The notes: a model not told the origin generated them from the sequence alone. Counted from the stretch's first letter, positions 8,751 through 17,663 are shown. The stretch is DNA of 64,000 nucleotides from Corynebacterium sp. ACRPS (GCF_022346005.1 NZ_JAKRMY010000006.1:1-64000), one strand, 5' to 3'. A program made the numbers and translations.

Positions 8751-9717
8751 ATCGGGCCCAGGGCGGGCGCCACACGATTCCTTCGTGCGGGCGGCGCTCT
8801 AAGCGCCCACGACGGGGCGAGGCATTCGGGTCATCGTCGTTAACGGAGTTGTGGTACTTGCAGGCGATGGTCAGGTTCTCGGCATTGGTCTCGCCGCCGA
8901 GCAGCCACGGTTGCAGGTGGTGAACCTGGCATTCATCGGCCGGAATATGGCAATCGGGCCACGGGCACACCGGATTTTCCGCCATCGCCATCTGCCGCTG
9001 CTTCCAGGTGGCCAGCCGGCGCGTGTGGTACAGGTTCACGGGACCGGTGACGGGGTGGATGAGGGTGATGAGGCCGGCATCGGCAAGCGCGCGCTCCGCT
9101 AGCTGCGCACCGGTGATGGTGGCGCCGTTGGTCAGCTGCAGGGTGACCTCGTCCTCGCCGTGGGTGACCTTCACCATGTCATCCAGGGTTAGGACCACGT
9201 TGGTGGTGATGGTGGAGGTAGCCGCGCCCTCTGCAAAGACCCGGCGCGCATCGTCCACGGTGGAGACGTGGTTATTAATCTCGGCCACCAAGTCCGATTC
9301 CGCGGTGATGGTCAGCGTCCACAGGTCATCGGTGCGGCGGGTGAGCCGGACGCCCTCCGCGCGCTTCTGGGTGCGTTCCTCCTTGACGCGGCGGCGGGCG
9401 CGCTTTTCTATCTCGCTGGTAGAAACGTTGAGCCGGCACAGCTCCTCGCGCAGGGCCCACGCCGCGCGCTGGGTCTTCAGCTTCTGCGCGTGCACCTCAA
9501 TGATTTTCAGCGCATCGAGCGGGAGCGCGGTTTTGCGGGCGGCGCGCTGCTTGGCGCTAAACGATGTCCTACCAAAATACGTATCCGCCAAGCGCGCGAA
9601 TTCCGCGGCCTCTTTATCGCTGAAACCGCGGTCTACCAATTCGGCTTCGGATAGCCCGGCGCACTCCCCGATGAGCGCCATCGGGGAGTTTATCGCTGCG
9701 AGGTAATCCGAAATCAT
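8749..9717 (-). CDS. HNH endonuclease signature protein, DUF222/13E12 type
   Basis: This 322-residue protein has a helical DUF222-like N-terminal part and a C-terminal HNH module with CPWPDCHIPADECQVHHL, WLLGGETNAENLT and CKYHNSVNDDDPNASPRRGRL. Proteins of this type are multi-copy in actinobacteria, are often linked to mobile elements, and lack a settled role. I used the ATG at 9717 because it aligns with the start of a paralogue at 24780 and has a TAGGCT box exactly 7 nt upstream. The longer frame to 9822 adds non-homologous residues. It is convergent with metX. Confidence 0.8.
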   Translation of the reverse strand: MISDYLAAINSPMALIGECAGLSEAELVDRGFSDKEAAEFARLADTYFGRTSFSAKQRAARKTALPLDALKIIEVHAQKLKTQRAAWALREELCRLNVSTSEIEKRARRRVKEERTQKRAEGVRLTRRTDDLWTLTITAESDLVAEINNHVSTVDDARRVFAEGAATSTITTNVVLTLDDMVKVTHGEDEVTLQLTNGATITGAQLAERALADAGLITLIHPVTGPVNLYHTRRLATWKQRQMAMAENPVCPWPDCHIPADECQVHHLQPWLLGGETNAENLTIACKYHNSVNDDDPNASPRRGRLERRPHEGIVWRPPWAR

Positions 9718-9724
9718 GGCCCCG

Positions 9725-9730
9725 AGCCTA
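9725..9730 (-). promoter_or_regulatory. -10 box of the first HNH gene, leaderless start
   Basis: TAGGCT on the minus strand is separated from the ATG at 9717 by 7 nt. The same arrangement precedes its paralogue. Confidence 0.45.
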
Positions 9731-9832
9731 AACCGCAGGTAGCGGCGGGCGCGAGGCCAAGAGTGCTGCGGCTGTGGATAACCACGCGACACGCCGCAGA
9801 TTGGTGATACTGAAACAATCACCTGTGGATAA

Positions 9833-10147
9833 CTAGCTGCCCAGCGCGTCCACGGAGTAGGCGAGAAAGGCCATCAGCGCGCCGATGACGCCTGTAAACG
9901 TGGCATCGAAGCGGCGCGAGCGCACCGCCAGCACGCCGACGCGGCTCGAATCGCACGTCAGGCGCACCACCGTCAGCCACAGCAGCGCAAGCCCGAGCAA
10001 AAAGGTGGCCCTGCGCCAATACTCGAAAATGGCGTAGCCGCCGGACAGGGCCACCCCGGCGATGAAGAGCCCGATGGCCACCCACTGCACGGAGGCGGGC
10101 AGCGGGGACGGTGTCAGGTGCGCGTCGTGGGGATTGTCTAAATTCAC
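9833..10147 (-). CDS. DUF3017 family membrane protein
   Basis: This 104-residue protein has three predicted membrane segments (about residues 20-38, 46-63 and 82-100) and matches the small DUF3017 proteins that follow folD in actinobacteria. The GTG start overlaps the folD stop as GTGA, which implies translational coupling. The function is unknown. A basic loop, [14 protein letters not shown], lies between the last two segments. Confidence 0.8.
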   Translation of the reverse strand: MNLDNPHDAHLTPSPLPASVQWVAIGLFIAGVALSGGYAIFEYWRRATFLLGLALLWLTVVRLTCDSSRVGVLAVRSRRFDATFTGVIGALMAFLAYSVDALGS

Positions 10148-10992
10148 GCCAGTTTTTCCGCGCGCTCAACGATGTTGCGTACCAAAAAGGCGCGCGTGAG
10201 CGGTCCGACGCCGCCTGGGTTGGGCGAGACGTACCCGGCCTTATCCCAGCAATCGGGGGCGATATCACCGGTGAGCTTGCCGTCGACGCGGGACACGCCG
10301 ACATCGAGAAGCGCGGCGCCTTCCTTAATCATGTCCGCGGTGAGCATGTGTGGCTGGCCGGCGGCGGCGATGACGATATCGGCATCGCGAGTTTCGGCGG
10401 CGAGATCCTTCGTGCCGGTGTGGCACAGGGTAACGGTGGAGTTCTCGCTGCGACGGGTGAGCATCAGGCCAATGGGGCGGCCGACGGTCACGCCGCGGCC
10501 GATGACGACGGTCTTGGCGCCGTTCAGCTCCACGCCGAAGCGGCGCAGCAGGTGCAAGCAGCCATTCGGGGTGCACGGCAGCGGGGCCTCCTCATTGAGC
10601 ACGAGCTTGCCCAGGTTGACCGGGTGGAGGCCATCGGCGTCCTTTTCGGGATCGATGCGCTCGAGGATGGCGTTTTCATCCAGGTGCTTGGGCAGCGGGA
10701 GCTGGACGATGTAGCCAGTGCAGGCGTCATCGGCATTGAGCTCATCGATAACCGCCTCAAGCTCTTCCTGCGAAATATCCGCCGGCAGGTCCTTGCGAAT
10801 GGAGTTGATGCCCAGCTTTTCGCAATCGCGGTGCTTCATCTTTACATAGGACTGGGAGCCTGGGTCCTCGCCCACCAGAACGGTGGCCAGGCCAGGGGTT
10901 ATCCCCTTATCCTTCAAGGCGGCCACGCGCTCGGCGAGGTCCGCAAAAATCTCGTCACGGTACAAGGTGCCATCTAGTTTGGTAGCGCTCAT
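10144..10992 (-). CDS. folD: Methylenetetrahydrofolate dehydrogenase/cyclohydrolase
   Basis: This 282-residue bifunctional enzyme interconverts 5,10-methylene-THF and 10-formyl-THF with NADP, supplying one-carbon units. Conserved signatures are present: [15 protein letters not shown] with the catalytic lysine, the substrate motif [11 protein letters not shown], the dinucleotide-binding [11 protein letters not shown], and NPGGVGPLT near the end. I prefer the ATG at 10992 (MSATKLDG) to the one at 11001 because TAGGAT ends 7 nt upstream of it. The gene diverges from trmL with only 23 bp between start codons. Confidence 0.94.
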   Translation of the reverse strand: MSATKLDGTLYRDEIFADLAERVAALKDKGITPGLATVLVGEDPGSQSYVKMKHRDCEKLGINSIRKDLPADISQEELEAVIDELNADDACTGYIVQLPLPKHLDENAILERIDPEKDADGLHPVNLGKLVLNEEAPLPCTPNGCLHLLRRFGVELNGAKTVVIGRGVTVGRPIGLMLTRRSENSTVTLCHTGTKDLAAETRDADIVIAAAGQPHMLTADMIKEGAALLDVGVSRVDGKLTGDIAPDCWDKAGYVSPNPGGVGPLTRAFLVRNIVERAEKLA

Positions 10993-10999
10993 AGCCCCC

Positions 11000-11005
11000 A
11001 TCCTA
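11000..11005 (-). promoter_or_regulatory. folD -10 box, leaderless start
   Basis: TAGGAT on the minus strand ends 7 nt before the folD ATG. It shares two base pairs with the -10 box of the divergent trmL promoter. Confidence 0.5.
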
Positions 11006-11009
11006 GACT
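11004..11009 (+). promoter_or_regulatory. trmL -10 box, leaderless start
   Basis: TAGACT ends 6 nt before the trmL ATG. It overlaps the oppositely directed folD -10 box by two bases, so the two promoters occupy the same DNA. Confidence 0.5.
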
Positions 11010-11015
11010 GAAGGC

Positions 11016-11486
11016 ATGAGCCAGCTGCACATCGTCTTTGATAATCCCGTCATTCCCACCAATACCGGCAATGCCATTCGCACCGCGGCGGTAACGGGCG
11101 CGAGCCTGCACCTGATTGAGCCACTGGGATTTAACTTTGACGATAAGCACTTGAAGCGCGCCGGGCTGGACTATCACGACCTGGCGGATGTGCAGATTCA
11201 TAAGGATTTCGACGCGTGCATGGAGGCGCTGCCCGGCGCGCGCGTTTTCGCGTTTACCACGCATACGGATAAGTGGTTTACGGAGGTCGACTACCAGGAT
11301 GGCGACGTGCTGCTCTTCGGCACGGAGCCGACAGGCCTGCCAGATGAGCATGTCAACCATCCGCGCATCACCGATCAGGTGCGCATTCCGATGGTCCCGG
11401 CTAGGCGCTCGATGAACCTCTCCAACTCCGCATCAACCGCGGTCTTTGAGGCCTGGCGCCAGCTGGGGTTTAAGGGAGCGGTGTAA
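11016..11486 (+). CDS. trmL: tRNA (cytidine/uridine-34-2'-O)-methyltransferase
   Basis: This 156-residue SPOUT methyltransferase is predicted to methylate the 2'-OH of the wobble nucleotide in tRNA-Leu. The length and motifs fit Trm[21 protein letters not shown] at the N terminus, [11 protein letters not shown] for AdoMet in the knot, and [22 protein letters not shown] at the C terminus. The start is apparently leaderless. Its end overlaps the convergent PH-domain gene by 17 bp. Confidence 0.9.
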   Translation: MSQLHIVFDNPVIPTNTGNAIRTAAVTGASLHLIEPLGFNFDDKHLKRAGLDYHDLADVQIHKDFDACMEALPGARVFAFTTHTDKWFTEVDYQDGDVLLFGTEPTGLPDEHVNHPRITDQVRIPMVPARRSMNLSNSASTAVFEAWRQLGFKGAV

Positions 11487-12786
11487 GTTCTGGCAGGTCG
11501 CGGGAGCGCAGGCGGTTGAGGAGGGCGTGGGCATCGGCAAGCGCGAGGTTGCGCGCCGCCATCTTGACGGGCCCCTGCACGAGGTCGAGCTCCACCGTGG
11601 CCAGGCCGAATAGCTGGGAAATCGGGCCGCGGCGCAGGGTGAGCTCCTGAATGTGGCGCAGCTCGATGGCCTGGACGCGGCGGTTGAAGCGGCCGGCGCG
11701 CACGATGACGTAGTCGCCGGCCAGCGCGACGGTTTGCTGCCGGTAATCGATGGGCGAGACCCATTTGGCGCGCGCGGGCGAGGCGTAGGTCGGGGCGGCA
11801 TCGGCGGGCAGGAATTGCCGGGCTTGCTCGCGCTTGCCGACGGGCACGATCCGCGTCGACCCCGATCCCTCGCCGCTGGCCGTGCCACCGTAGCCGGCGA
11901 CCGACACGCGCGTTTCGTACCAGCCGAAGGGCCGCCACAGGAACGGCTGGGTGACCTGGACGGCGTGGATGCGCTCGAGGCGGATGTTTTGGCGGCGGCG
12001 ATCGGCAAGGCCGTAGGTGATATTGAGCACGTCATCATCAAGGCTGGCGGTGTAGCGCCACGAGGAGTCAATCACGTTCCAGGCGCGCGGGACAGTAGCC
12101 AAAAGGATGGGCAGCGTGATGGTCAGGGACATCGGCGTGACCACGAGGAAGATGAGGGCCGCAAGCAGGACGATCGTGGACGCGTGCAAGGCGGCCGCGG
12201 CCAGGGAACGCGCGATGGGGATTTCGGGGATGAGGACGTTGTCTTCCCCCTCGGCCAGCTGTTCCTCAGCTGGCCGCTCTTCAACTGGCTGCTCTCGCGG
12301 CTCACCGTGGACTCGGGAGAGGATTTCGGCGCGCAGGGCCTCGGCATCGCGCTTTGTCAGGAAGGCGATTTCGATGGCAGACGACTGCCCGCCGGCCGTT
12401 TCCACGCGCACGGCCGCGAGCCGAAAGAGGCGGGCGATAACGGGCTCGACGACGTCTACAGCCTGCGTGCGGTCATAGCGTGCCGTGCGCTGCTGCTTCG
12501 AAATAACCCCGCGGCGCAAGGTGAGTTCCTCCTCGCCCAGCTGGTAGCCCATCTGGCGCCACCACACGCCAGAGACGAGCCAGACCACCGCGCACACTGC
12601 GATGAACCCGGCCAGCGCGAGGCCAATATCGCGCAGGTCTGCCGCACTGTGTTCCCCGGTAACGAAGGCAAAGATTCCGCGCAGCGCCTCCATATTGACG
12701 TTTAAGGCAAATGCTGCGATGACGGCCAGGATGACCGACCACAGCCGCAGCAACGGGGTCAAGCGGTGGACGCGGTGGTACTTCAT
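11470..12786 (-). CDS. PH domain (bPH_2/DUF304) membrane protein, YdbT-like
   Basis: This 438-residue protein has several membrane segments (two near the N terminus, two around residues 200-240) and repeated bacterial PH-like modules, seen as QMGYQLGEEELTLRRGVISK, RYTASLDDDVLNITYGLADRR and ALAGDYVIVRAGRFNRR. The architecture matches Bacillus YdbT, whose partner YdbS is encoded upstream here as well. I start at MKYHRVHR because its ATG overlaps the stop of the upstream gene as ATGA; the longer frame adds a basic Pro-rich tract without homology. Function is not established. Confidence 0.85.
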   Translation of the reverse strand: MKYHRVHRLTPLLRLWSVILAVIAAFALNVNMEALRGIFAFVTGEHSAADLRDIGLALAGFIAVCAVVWLVSGVWWRQMGYQLGEEELTLRRGVISKQQRTARYDRTQAVDVVEPVIARLFRLAAVRVETAGGQSSAIEIAFLTKRDAEALRAEILSRVHGEPREQPVEERPAEEQLAEGEDNVLIPEIPIARSLAAAALHASTIVLLAALIFLVVTPMSLTITLPILLATVPRAWNVIDSSWRYTASLDDDVLNITYGLADRRRQNIRLERIHAVQVTQPFLWRPFGWYETRVSVAGYGGTASGEGSGSTRIVPVGKREQARQFLPADAAPTYASPARAKWVSPIDYRQQTVALAGDYVIVRAGRFNRRVQAIELRHIQELTLRRGPISQLFGLATVELDLVQGPVKMAARNLALADAHALLNRLRSRDLPELTPLP

Positions 12787-13244
12787 AGCCCGCTCATCCG
12801 TTCGCGGGCGTGGTGGGTGAGGCGGGTGCGGAGGGCATCGGCAAGCGGGGCTTCCAAACCCTTCACCGTGGCGTCCGTGGTTGCGGAGGCGGTGTGCAGC
12901 TGCAGCTCCTTGAGCCCGAAGGCGCGCTCGAGGGGGCCGGCGGTCACGTCCACGAACTGGATGCGGCCGTAGGGCACGACGGTGAAAGAATGCCACAGCT
13001 TGCCGCGCGTAATGAGCAGCTCATCGTCGGTTTCGCACCAGCCCATCCGGCGCACCTGGGCGGGGATGAGCCAAAGCAGCCAGAAAAAGAGGACGGCGAA
13101 GAGCCCCGCCGCCCAGTAGAACCACGGGGTCCACCAGTACCCTGCCGCTGCGGCCGCCGCGGCGAAGATAATCGTCCAGCCCAGGTGGCGGATGTAGCGC
13201 ACCTTAACCAAACGCGGCGAGACGGGGTTCATTTCTTCGCTCAT
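12783..13244 (-). CDS. PH domain membrane protein, YdbS-like
   Basis: This 153-residue protein has two adjacent membrane segments (about residues 24-65) followed by one bacterial PH domain (MGWCETDDELLITRGKLWHS, PYGRIQFVDVTAGPLERAFGL). It resembles YdbS and forms a coupled pair with the larger downstream protein. The start was set at MSEEMNPVSPR because upstream residues do not look coding. It diverges from the DUF2975 gene. Confidence 0.85.
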   Translation of the reverse strand: MSEEMNPVSPRLVKVRYIRHLGWTIIFAAAAAAAGYWWTPWFYWAAGLFAVLFFWLLWLIPAQVRRMGWCETDDELLITRGKLWHSFTVVPYGRIQFVDVTAGPLERAFGLKELQLHTASATTDATVKGLEAPLADALRTRLTHHARERMSGL

Positions 13245-13286
13245 AGCTATTGACAGTAGCAATCGAGCCCGCACTCTTGCGCAACT

Positions 13287-13334
13287 TATCGTTAATCGAT
13301 ATTATCGAATTACGACAACATCGAAAGTCGATAA
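13287..13334. promoter_or_regulatory. Array of TATCG(A) half sites before the DUF2975-XRE pair
   Basis: Two inverted repeats lie side by side: TATCG-TTAAT-CGATA (13287-13301) and TTATCGA (13302-13308) with TCGATAA (13328-13334). They sit between the divergent PH-domain and DUF2975 genes. Autoregulation by the XRE protein encoded downstream is the likely purpose but is not shown. Confidence 0.5.
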
Positions 13335-13356
13335 GGAGTCGACGGAAAGGATTGTC

Positions 13357-13905
13357 ACGACCACCCCACAGGCCACCTCTCAAGCTGAGCGCCGCGAAAT
13401 TAACGCGGCGGCCGCCTTCTGCCTGTTCACCATTGTCATCCTCGGCCCCACCTACCTTCGCGACCTTGTCACCGGACGCTTTTCCACCACACTGAGTGCG
13501 GCCATCCCGGAAGGCCTTAGCAAGCACAACCTCGACGGCGGGCCATTCTGGATGCTCACTGCGGGGCTCGTCGTCAAGATTGCAGGAATCTTGATTATCG
13601 CGTTCTTTGCCTACCGCTTGGTCAAACCAATGCTTCGTGGGCAGGTTTTCAATACGAAAAATATCCGCTTCCTTAATGGAATGACCTTTGGGATTTTCGT
13701 CTGGTTTATCGGACGCTTCCCACTCGAAGGGATGGGCAATAACTGGGCTTCCTCGCAGCTCGAAATTGACTGGTGGGCCAACCAGAGCGGATCCTCATTA
13801 GGCGAGCTTGCGCTGCCCTACCTTTTTGTCTGCACCCTCCAGCTCTTCTCAGTTGCCATCAAGCGCGGCAGCAAGCTCGAAGAGGAGGTTGAAGGCCTTG
13901 TCTGA
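13357..13905 (+). CDS. DUF2975 family membrane protein, apparent ACG start
   Basis: This protein of about 182 residues has four predicted membrane segments (around residues 20-35, 63-80, 103-118 and 155-170 of the frame) and the DUF2975 pattern of an integral membrane protein encoded just before a small XRE regulator. The frame is open and coding-like well upstream of its first ATG (13552). The best ribosome binding site, GGAAAGGA at 13344-13351, points to the ACG at 13357, followed by ACCACCCCA, which would read MTTPQ if ACG were ATG. Either ACG is used for initiation or an ATG was lost. The gene ends inside the start region of the regulator. Confidence 0.65.
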   Translation, partial: TTTPQATSQAERREINAAAAFCLFTIVILGPTYLRDLVTGRFSTTLSAAIPEGLSKHNLDGGPFWMLTAGLVVKIAGILIIAFFAYRLVKPMLRGQVFNTKNIRFLNGMTFGIFVWFIGRFPLEGMGNNWASSQLEIDWWANQSGSSLGELALPYLFVCTLQLFSVAIKRGSKLEEEVEGLV

Positions 13906-14116
13906 GGGGCAAGAACCCCAGGTGATCTGCCACCTCGACCGGATAATGGAGGAGCGCGGTATTACCGGAGCGGCGCTCGCCAAAGAGGTGGGCATCACCC
14001 CAGTTAACCTGTCCGTCCTGAAGAATAATCGCGCCAAGGCCGTGCGCTTTAACACCCTTGCGGCACTGTGTGCGGCGCTGGACTGCCAGCCGGGCGATAT
14101 TTTCGAAGTGGAATAG
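13898..14116 (+). CDS. Small XRE-family regulator (YozG-like)
   Basis: This 72-residue protein is a single helix-turn-helix domain: IMEERGITGAALAKEVGITP, NLSVLKNNRAKAVRF and ALCAALDCQPGDIFEVE are the helices of the compact YozG/HTH_26 type. A GAGGAGG ribosome binding site lies 9 nt before the TTG start at 13898, which overlaps the DUF2975 stop. DUF2975/YozG pairs are common; the membrane protein is thought to modulate the regulator. The repeated TATCG sites upstream are probable targets. Confidence 0.75.
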   Translation: MSEGQEPQVICHLDRIMEERGITGAALAKEVGITPVNLSVLKNNRAKAVRFNTLAALCAALDCQPGDIFEVE

Positions 14117-14141
14117 AAAACCTTGTCTTTACTTTGGGTTT

Positions 14142-14423
14142 ATGCAATATTCTGACCCATATCTCCAAAGAAAAAGCCCTCCGCACCCATCTATAACCTG
14201 GGTACGTGTGCTGCGCGCCGAGCGGGACATGTCGCGCGCCCAGCTGGCTGAGGCCATCAACGTCAACCCGCAGACCGTCGGCGCCCTCGAGCGCGGGGAC
14301 CACTCCCCCAGCCTGGACCTAGCCTTCCGCGTCTGCGAGGTCTTTGACCTCCCCGTGGAGGCTATCTTTTCCCGCCAGGAGCTTTCCCCGATGTCCACCG
14401 AAATCTATAGGAAGAACTCCTAA
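14142..14423 (+). CDS. Small XRE-family regulator (YgzD-like)
   Basis: This 93-residue protein carries one helix-turn-helix domain (VRVLRAERDMSRAQLAEAIN, TVGALERGDHSPSLDLAFRV, FDLPVEAIFS) of the short YgzD/YdzF-like class, with about 22 extra residues at the N terminus if the ATG at 14142 is used. No clear ribosome binding site precedes that ATG, and a later start near the domain is possible. It follows the YozG-like regulator after 25 bp on the same strand. Targets are unknown. Confidence 0.65.
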   Translation: MQYSDPYLQRKSPPHPSITWVRVLRAERDMSRAQLAEAINVNPQTVGALERGDHSPSLDLAFRVCEVFDLPVEAIFSRQELSPMSTEIYRKNS

Positions 14424-14536
14424 TGGCTAACTAGCTCACCGCAAGCGCCTAGTCCTGCCCGGCGAGCTTTTCCTCGGCCTGTCCACCGCATTTGGGCTGC
14501 AAATCTTCGGTGCGGAGCGGGTCGCAGCGCAGGAAA

Positions 14537-17500
14537 CTAGCGGAAATCGCGGGAGCCGCGGGAGAGGAAATCGCCAAAATCCAGCGGCTCAAGCTTGTCT
14601 GCAACCACGCTTACCGCGCCGGTGGCATTTTGCACGATGCCGCGGATGATAAGGGCGCGGGCGGTGCGGGCGAGCACCTTCTGCCGGGACCACAGCCCGG
14701 GCGAGACCATGACATTCATCAGGCCGGTTTCATCCTCCACGCCCAAAAAGGTCAGGCCGGAGGCGGTGCGCGGGCGCTGGCGGTGCGTAATGATGCCGGC
14801 GATGCGTACGCGTGTGCCATCGGGGACGTGGGGAAGGTGGGAGGAAGGCAGGACATCGCCAAGCGCGGCCCTGACTAACTCCATAGGCTGCTTATCGTGG
14901 GTGACGCCGGTGGCGGCGACATCGGTAGCCATTAGCTCGAAGGCCGACATGCCGGGCAGGTGCGGCGAGGCGAGCGCGGAGGTGCCCGGCAACATGCCCT
15001 CGCGCTCGGTGGCGGCGACGCCAGCCTGCCAAAGCGCTTGGCGACGCTCCAACCCCAAGCACTCCAGCGCCCCCGCCGTGGCCAGCGCCTCCACCTGCTC
15101 CACGCTGAGATCCGCCCGGCGCGACAGATCGGAGACGCCGCTAAAGGGCGCGGCGGCCTCCACGCGCTCGGCGGCCTTATCCCCCAGCCCCTTGATGAGG
15201 TTGAGGCCCAACCGGATCTCGCCGGTGGGCAGCGCCCTGGCCTGCGCGCCGGAGTCGTTGATACTCACTGGCAGCACGCGCACGCCGTGACGCCGGGCGT
15301 CCTGAATGAGCGACTGCGGCGAATAAAAGCCCATGGGCTGCGCGCGCAGCAAGCCCACGCAGAACTCCGCCGGGTAGTGATGTTTGAACCACGCGGAGAA
15401 ATACACCAGCGAGGCGAAGGACTGCGAGTGCGATTCCGGGAAACCGTAGGCGGCAAAGGCGGTGATCTTGGCCCAGAGCTTCTCCGCGACCTCGCCATCG
15501 ATGCCGTTGGTGGCGCGCAGTCCCTCGAAAAAGCGGCTGCGCAGCGCGGCCATCTTGGCCGGCGAGCGCTTCGAGCCCATGGCGCGGCGCAGGTCATCGG
15601 CCTCGGCGCCGGTAAAACCGGCGGCATCCACCGCAATCTGCATCAGCTGCTCTTGAAAGAGCGGGATCCCCAGGGTCTTACCCAGCGATTTCTCCAGCAC
15701 CGGGTGGTCATAGGTCACGGGCTCGAGGCCATCGCGCCGGCGCAGGTAGGGGTGCACGGAACCGCCCTGGATGGGGCCGGGGCGGATGAGCGCGACCTCC
15801 ACCACGAGGTCGAAGAAGCAGCGCGGTTTGAGCCGCGGCAGCGTGGCCAGCTGCGCGCGGGACTCCACTTGGAAGACGCCGACGGCATCGGCGCGGCAAA
15901 GCATGTCATAGACCGCGGGTTCGGCCAAGTCGAGCTCCCACAGGCGCACCTTGCGACCGGTGGTGGCGCGCACGGCATCGATCATGTGGTGCAGCGCCTC
16001 CAGCATGCCGAGGCCCAGCAGATCGAATTTCACCAGCCCGGCGGCGGCGCAATCGTCCTTATCCCATTGCAGCACGGAGCGGCCTTCCATTCGGGCCCAT
16101 TCCATCGGCACCACGTCCGCGATCGGCCGGTCACATAAAACCATGCCGCCGGAGTGGATGCCGAGGTGGCGCGGCTGGTCGAGGAATTGCTCGGCGAGTA
16201 AGGAGACATCGGCAGGCGGCTCAGCTATGCCCTTTGACCACGCATCGGCCGAGCCCTGCGGGTAGCCCAGCGCGCGGGCGGCGTCGCGGGTAGCCCCCTT
16301 GCGGCGGTAGGTAATGACGTTGGCAACCTGTGCTGCGCGGTCGCGGCCGTGGGTGCGATAGACGTACTGGATGACCTCCTCGCGCCGTCCAGATTCGATG
16401 TCGATGTCGATATCGGGCGGGCCATCGCGATCCGGCGACAGGAAGCGCTCGAAGAGCAGCTGCGCCGAAATGGGCTCGGCGTTGGTAATGCCCAGCGCGA
16501 AACAGACGGCGGAATTGGCCGCCGAGCCGCGCCCCTGGCAGAGGATATTTTCCTGGCGGCAAAAATCCACCAGGTCGCAGACGATGAGGAAGTAGCCCGG
16601 AAAGCCCAGCTGCTTGATGATGCCCAGCTCGTGCCGCATCTGCTTTTTCGCCTTGGCCTGTATTTCGGGCGGGCGCGAGGCGTAGCGCTTTTTACCGCGC
16701 CGCCACACCTCGTGTTCGAGCCAGCTCATCTCGGTGTGCCCCTCTGGGACGACAAAGTCCGGCAGGTTGGGCGCGAGGGCACCCCAGGTAAAGGAGCACT
16801 CGCGGGCAAGGCGCACGGTTTCGGCGATAAGCTCGGGCCGGCCGGGAAGCAACTGGGCCATCTGCTCGCCGGAGCGCATCCAGCCTGCGCCCATCGGGTG
16901 GGCATCCGGTGCGGCTTCCTCTAGGGATTGGCGGTGCGCCAAGGCGCGTTTGGCGGCGGCGAGCCGTACCTGGTCGCGCGTTGCTGCCGCAGGTCGAGCG
17001 GTTGCTATGGCGCGGAGATTATTGTACTTATCCAGGAAACTGTGGTGATCCGCATCTTCGGGAGACATTGTGCACGCATATTCGAGAACTATGCTGTCTA
17101 TTTTTATTCTTTCGAGAACGTGATCGATTTTTTGTATAGCCTCCCACCCCAGCAGGAAAAAGCACTCTTCCTCCAGCTCGCGCGCCACGGCATCTAGGGG
17201 CGGGTACGCGACACTCCCCTTCTCGCCGGCGTCCATCCGCGCGCGGGCAATAAGGCGCGAGAGGCGACGATAGCCTTCCGGCGTGCGCGCCAGCACGGTC
17301 ACTGGGGCCTCAGCGAGGGAAAGCTCCGCGCCATACATGGCCGGAAGGCCCGCTTTAGCTGCGGCTTCCGCAAATTTCATCAGGCCGTAGAAGCCATCCC
17401 GATCCACGACGGCCAACCCCTCGAGGCCAAGCTCTAGGGCGCGGGCGACCAGCTCTTCCGGCTCGGCGGCGCCATCGAGAAAACTATAGGAACTTACCGC

Positions 17501-17656
17501 ATGTAGCTCCGCAAAGGGCACAGCGGAGCGCCCGCGCTGGACGGGGTCATCGCCGCCGCCAAGGTGATGTACGGCGGCGGGCGCGGCGGTATCCTTGCCG
17601 GATAGTATCCTTTCTAAACGCGACCACGGTAGCGCCTTTCCACCATTAAATTTCAC
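14537..17656 (-). CDS. dnaE2: Error-prone DNA polymerase III alpha subunit
   Basis: This 1039-residue C-family polymerase does translesion synthesis and SOS mutagenesis with ImuA' and ImuB. In order it shows a PHP domain (FAELHAVSSYSFLDGA to about residue 270), the palm with GRGSAANSAVCFALGIT and the catalytic PPDIDIDIES at about residue 412, HIHS-type ITYRRKGATRDAARALGYP, a helix-hairpin-helix region and a C-terminal OB fold (RVRIAGIITHRQRPRTASG). The GTG start sits 7 nt after a TACCCT box with no ribosome binding site, and a LexA-like box lies in the promoter spacer. About 40 codons around 17030-17150 are markedly A+T-rich. Confidence 0.93.
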   Translation of the reverse strand: MKFNGGKALPWSRLERILSGKDTAAPAAVHHLGGGDDPVQRGRSAVPFAELHAVSSYSFLDGAAEPEELVARALELGLEGLAVVDRDGFYGLMKFAEAAAKAGLPAMYGAELSLAEAPVTVLARTPEGYRRLSRLIARARMDAGEKGSVAYPPLDAVARELEEECFFLLGWEAIQKIDHVLERIKIDSIVLEYACTMSPEDADHHSFLDKYNNLRAIATARPAAATRDQVRLAAAKRALAHRQSLEEAAPDAHPMGAGWMRSGEQMAQLLPGRPELIAETVRLARECSFTWGALAPNLPDFVVPEGHTEMSWLEHEVWRRGKKRYASRPPEIQAKAKKQMRHELGIIKQLGFPGYFLIVCDLVDFCRQENILCQGRGSAANSAVCFALGITNAEPISAQLLFERFLSPDRDGPPDIDIDIESGRREEVIQYVYRTHGRDRAAQVANVITYRRKGATRDAARALGYPQGSADAWSKGIAEPPADVSLLAEQFLDQPRHLGIHSGGMVLCDRPIADVVPMEWARMEGRSVLQWDKDDCAAAGLVKFDLLGLGMLEALHHMIDAVRATTGRKVRLWELDLAEPAVYDMLCRADAVGVFQVESRAQLATLPRLKPRCFFDLVVEVALIRPGPIQGGSVHPYLRRRDGLEPVTYDHPVLEKSLGKTLGIPLFQEQLMQIAVDAAGFTGAEADDLRRAMGSKRSPAKMAALRSRFFEGLRATNGIDGEVAEKLWAKITAFAAYGFPESHSQSFASLVYFSAWFKHHYPAEFCVGLLRAQPMGFYSPQSLIQDARRHGVRVLPVSINDSGAQARALPTGEIRLGLNLIKGLGDKAAERVEAAAPFSGVSDLSRRADLSVEQVEALATAGALECLGLERRQALWQAGVAATEREGMLPGTSALASPHLPGMSAFELMATDVAATGVTHDKQPMELVRAALGDVLPSSHLPHVPDGTRVRIAGIITHRQRPRTASGLTFLGVEDETGLMNVMVSPGLWSRQKVLARTARALIIRGIVQNATGAVSVVADKLEPLDFGDFLSRGSRDFR

Positions 17657-17663
17657 CCTTCAC

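Noticed and set aside
13552-13905. ATG 13552 as the real start of the DUF2975 protein
   Set aside because: It would remove the first membrane segment and about 65 coding-like residues, and there is no ribosome binding site in front of it.
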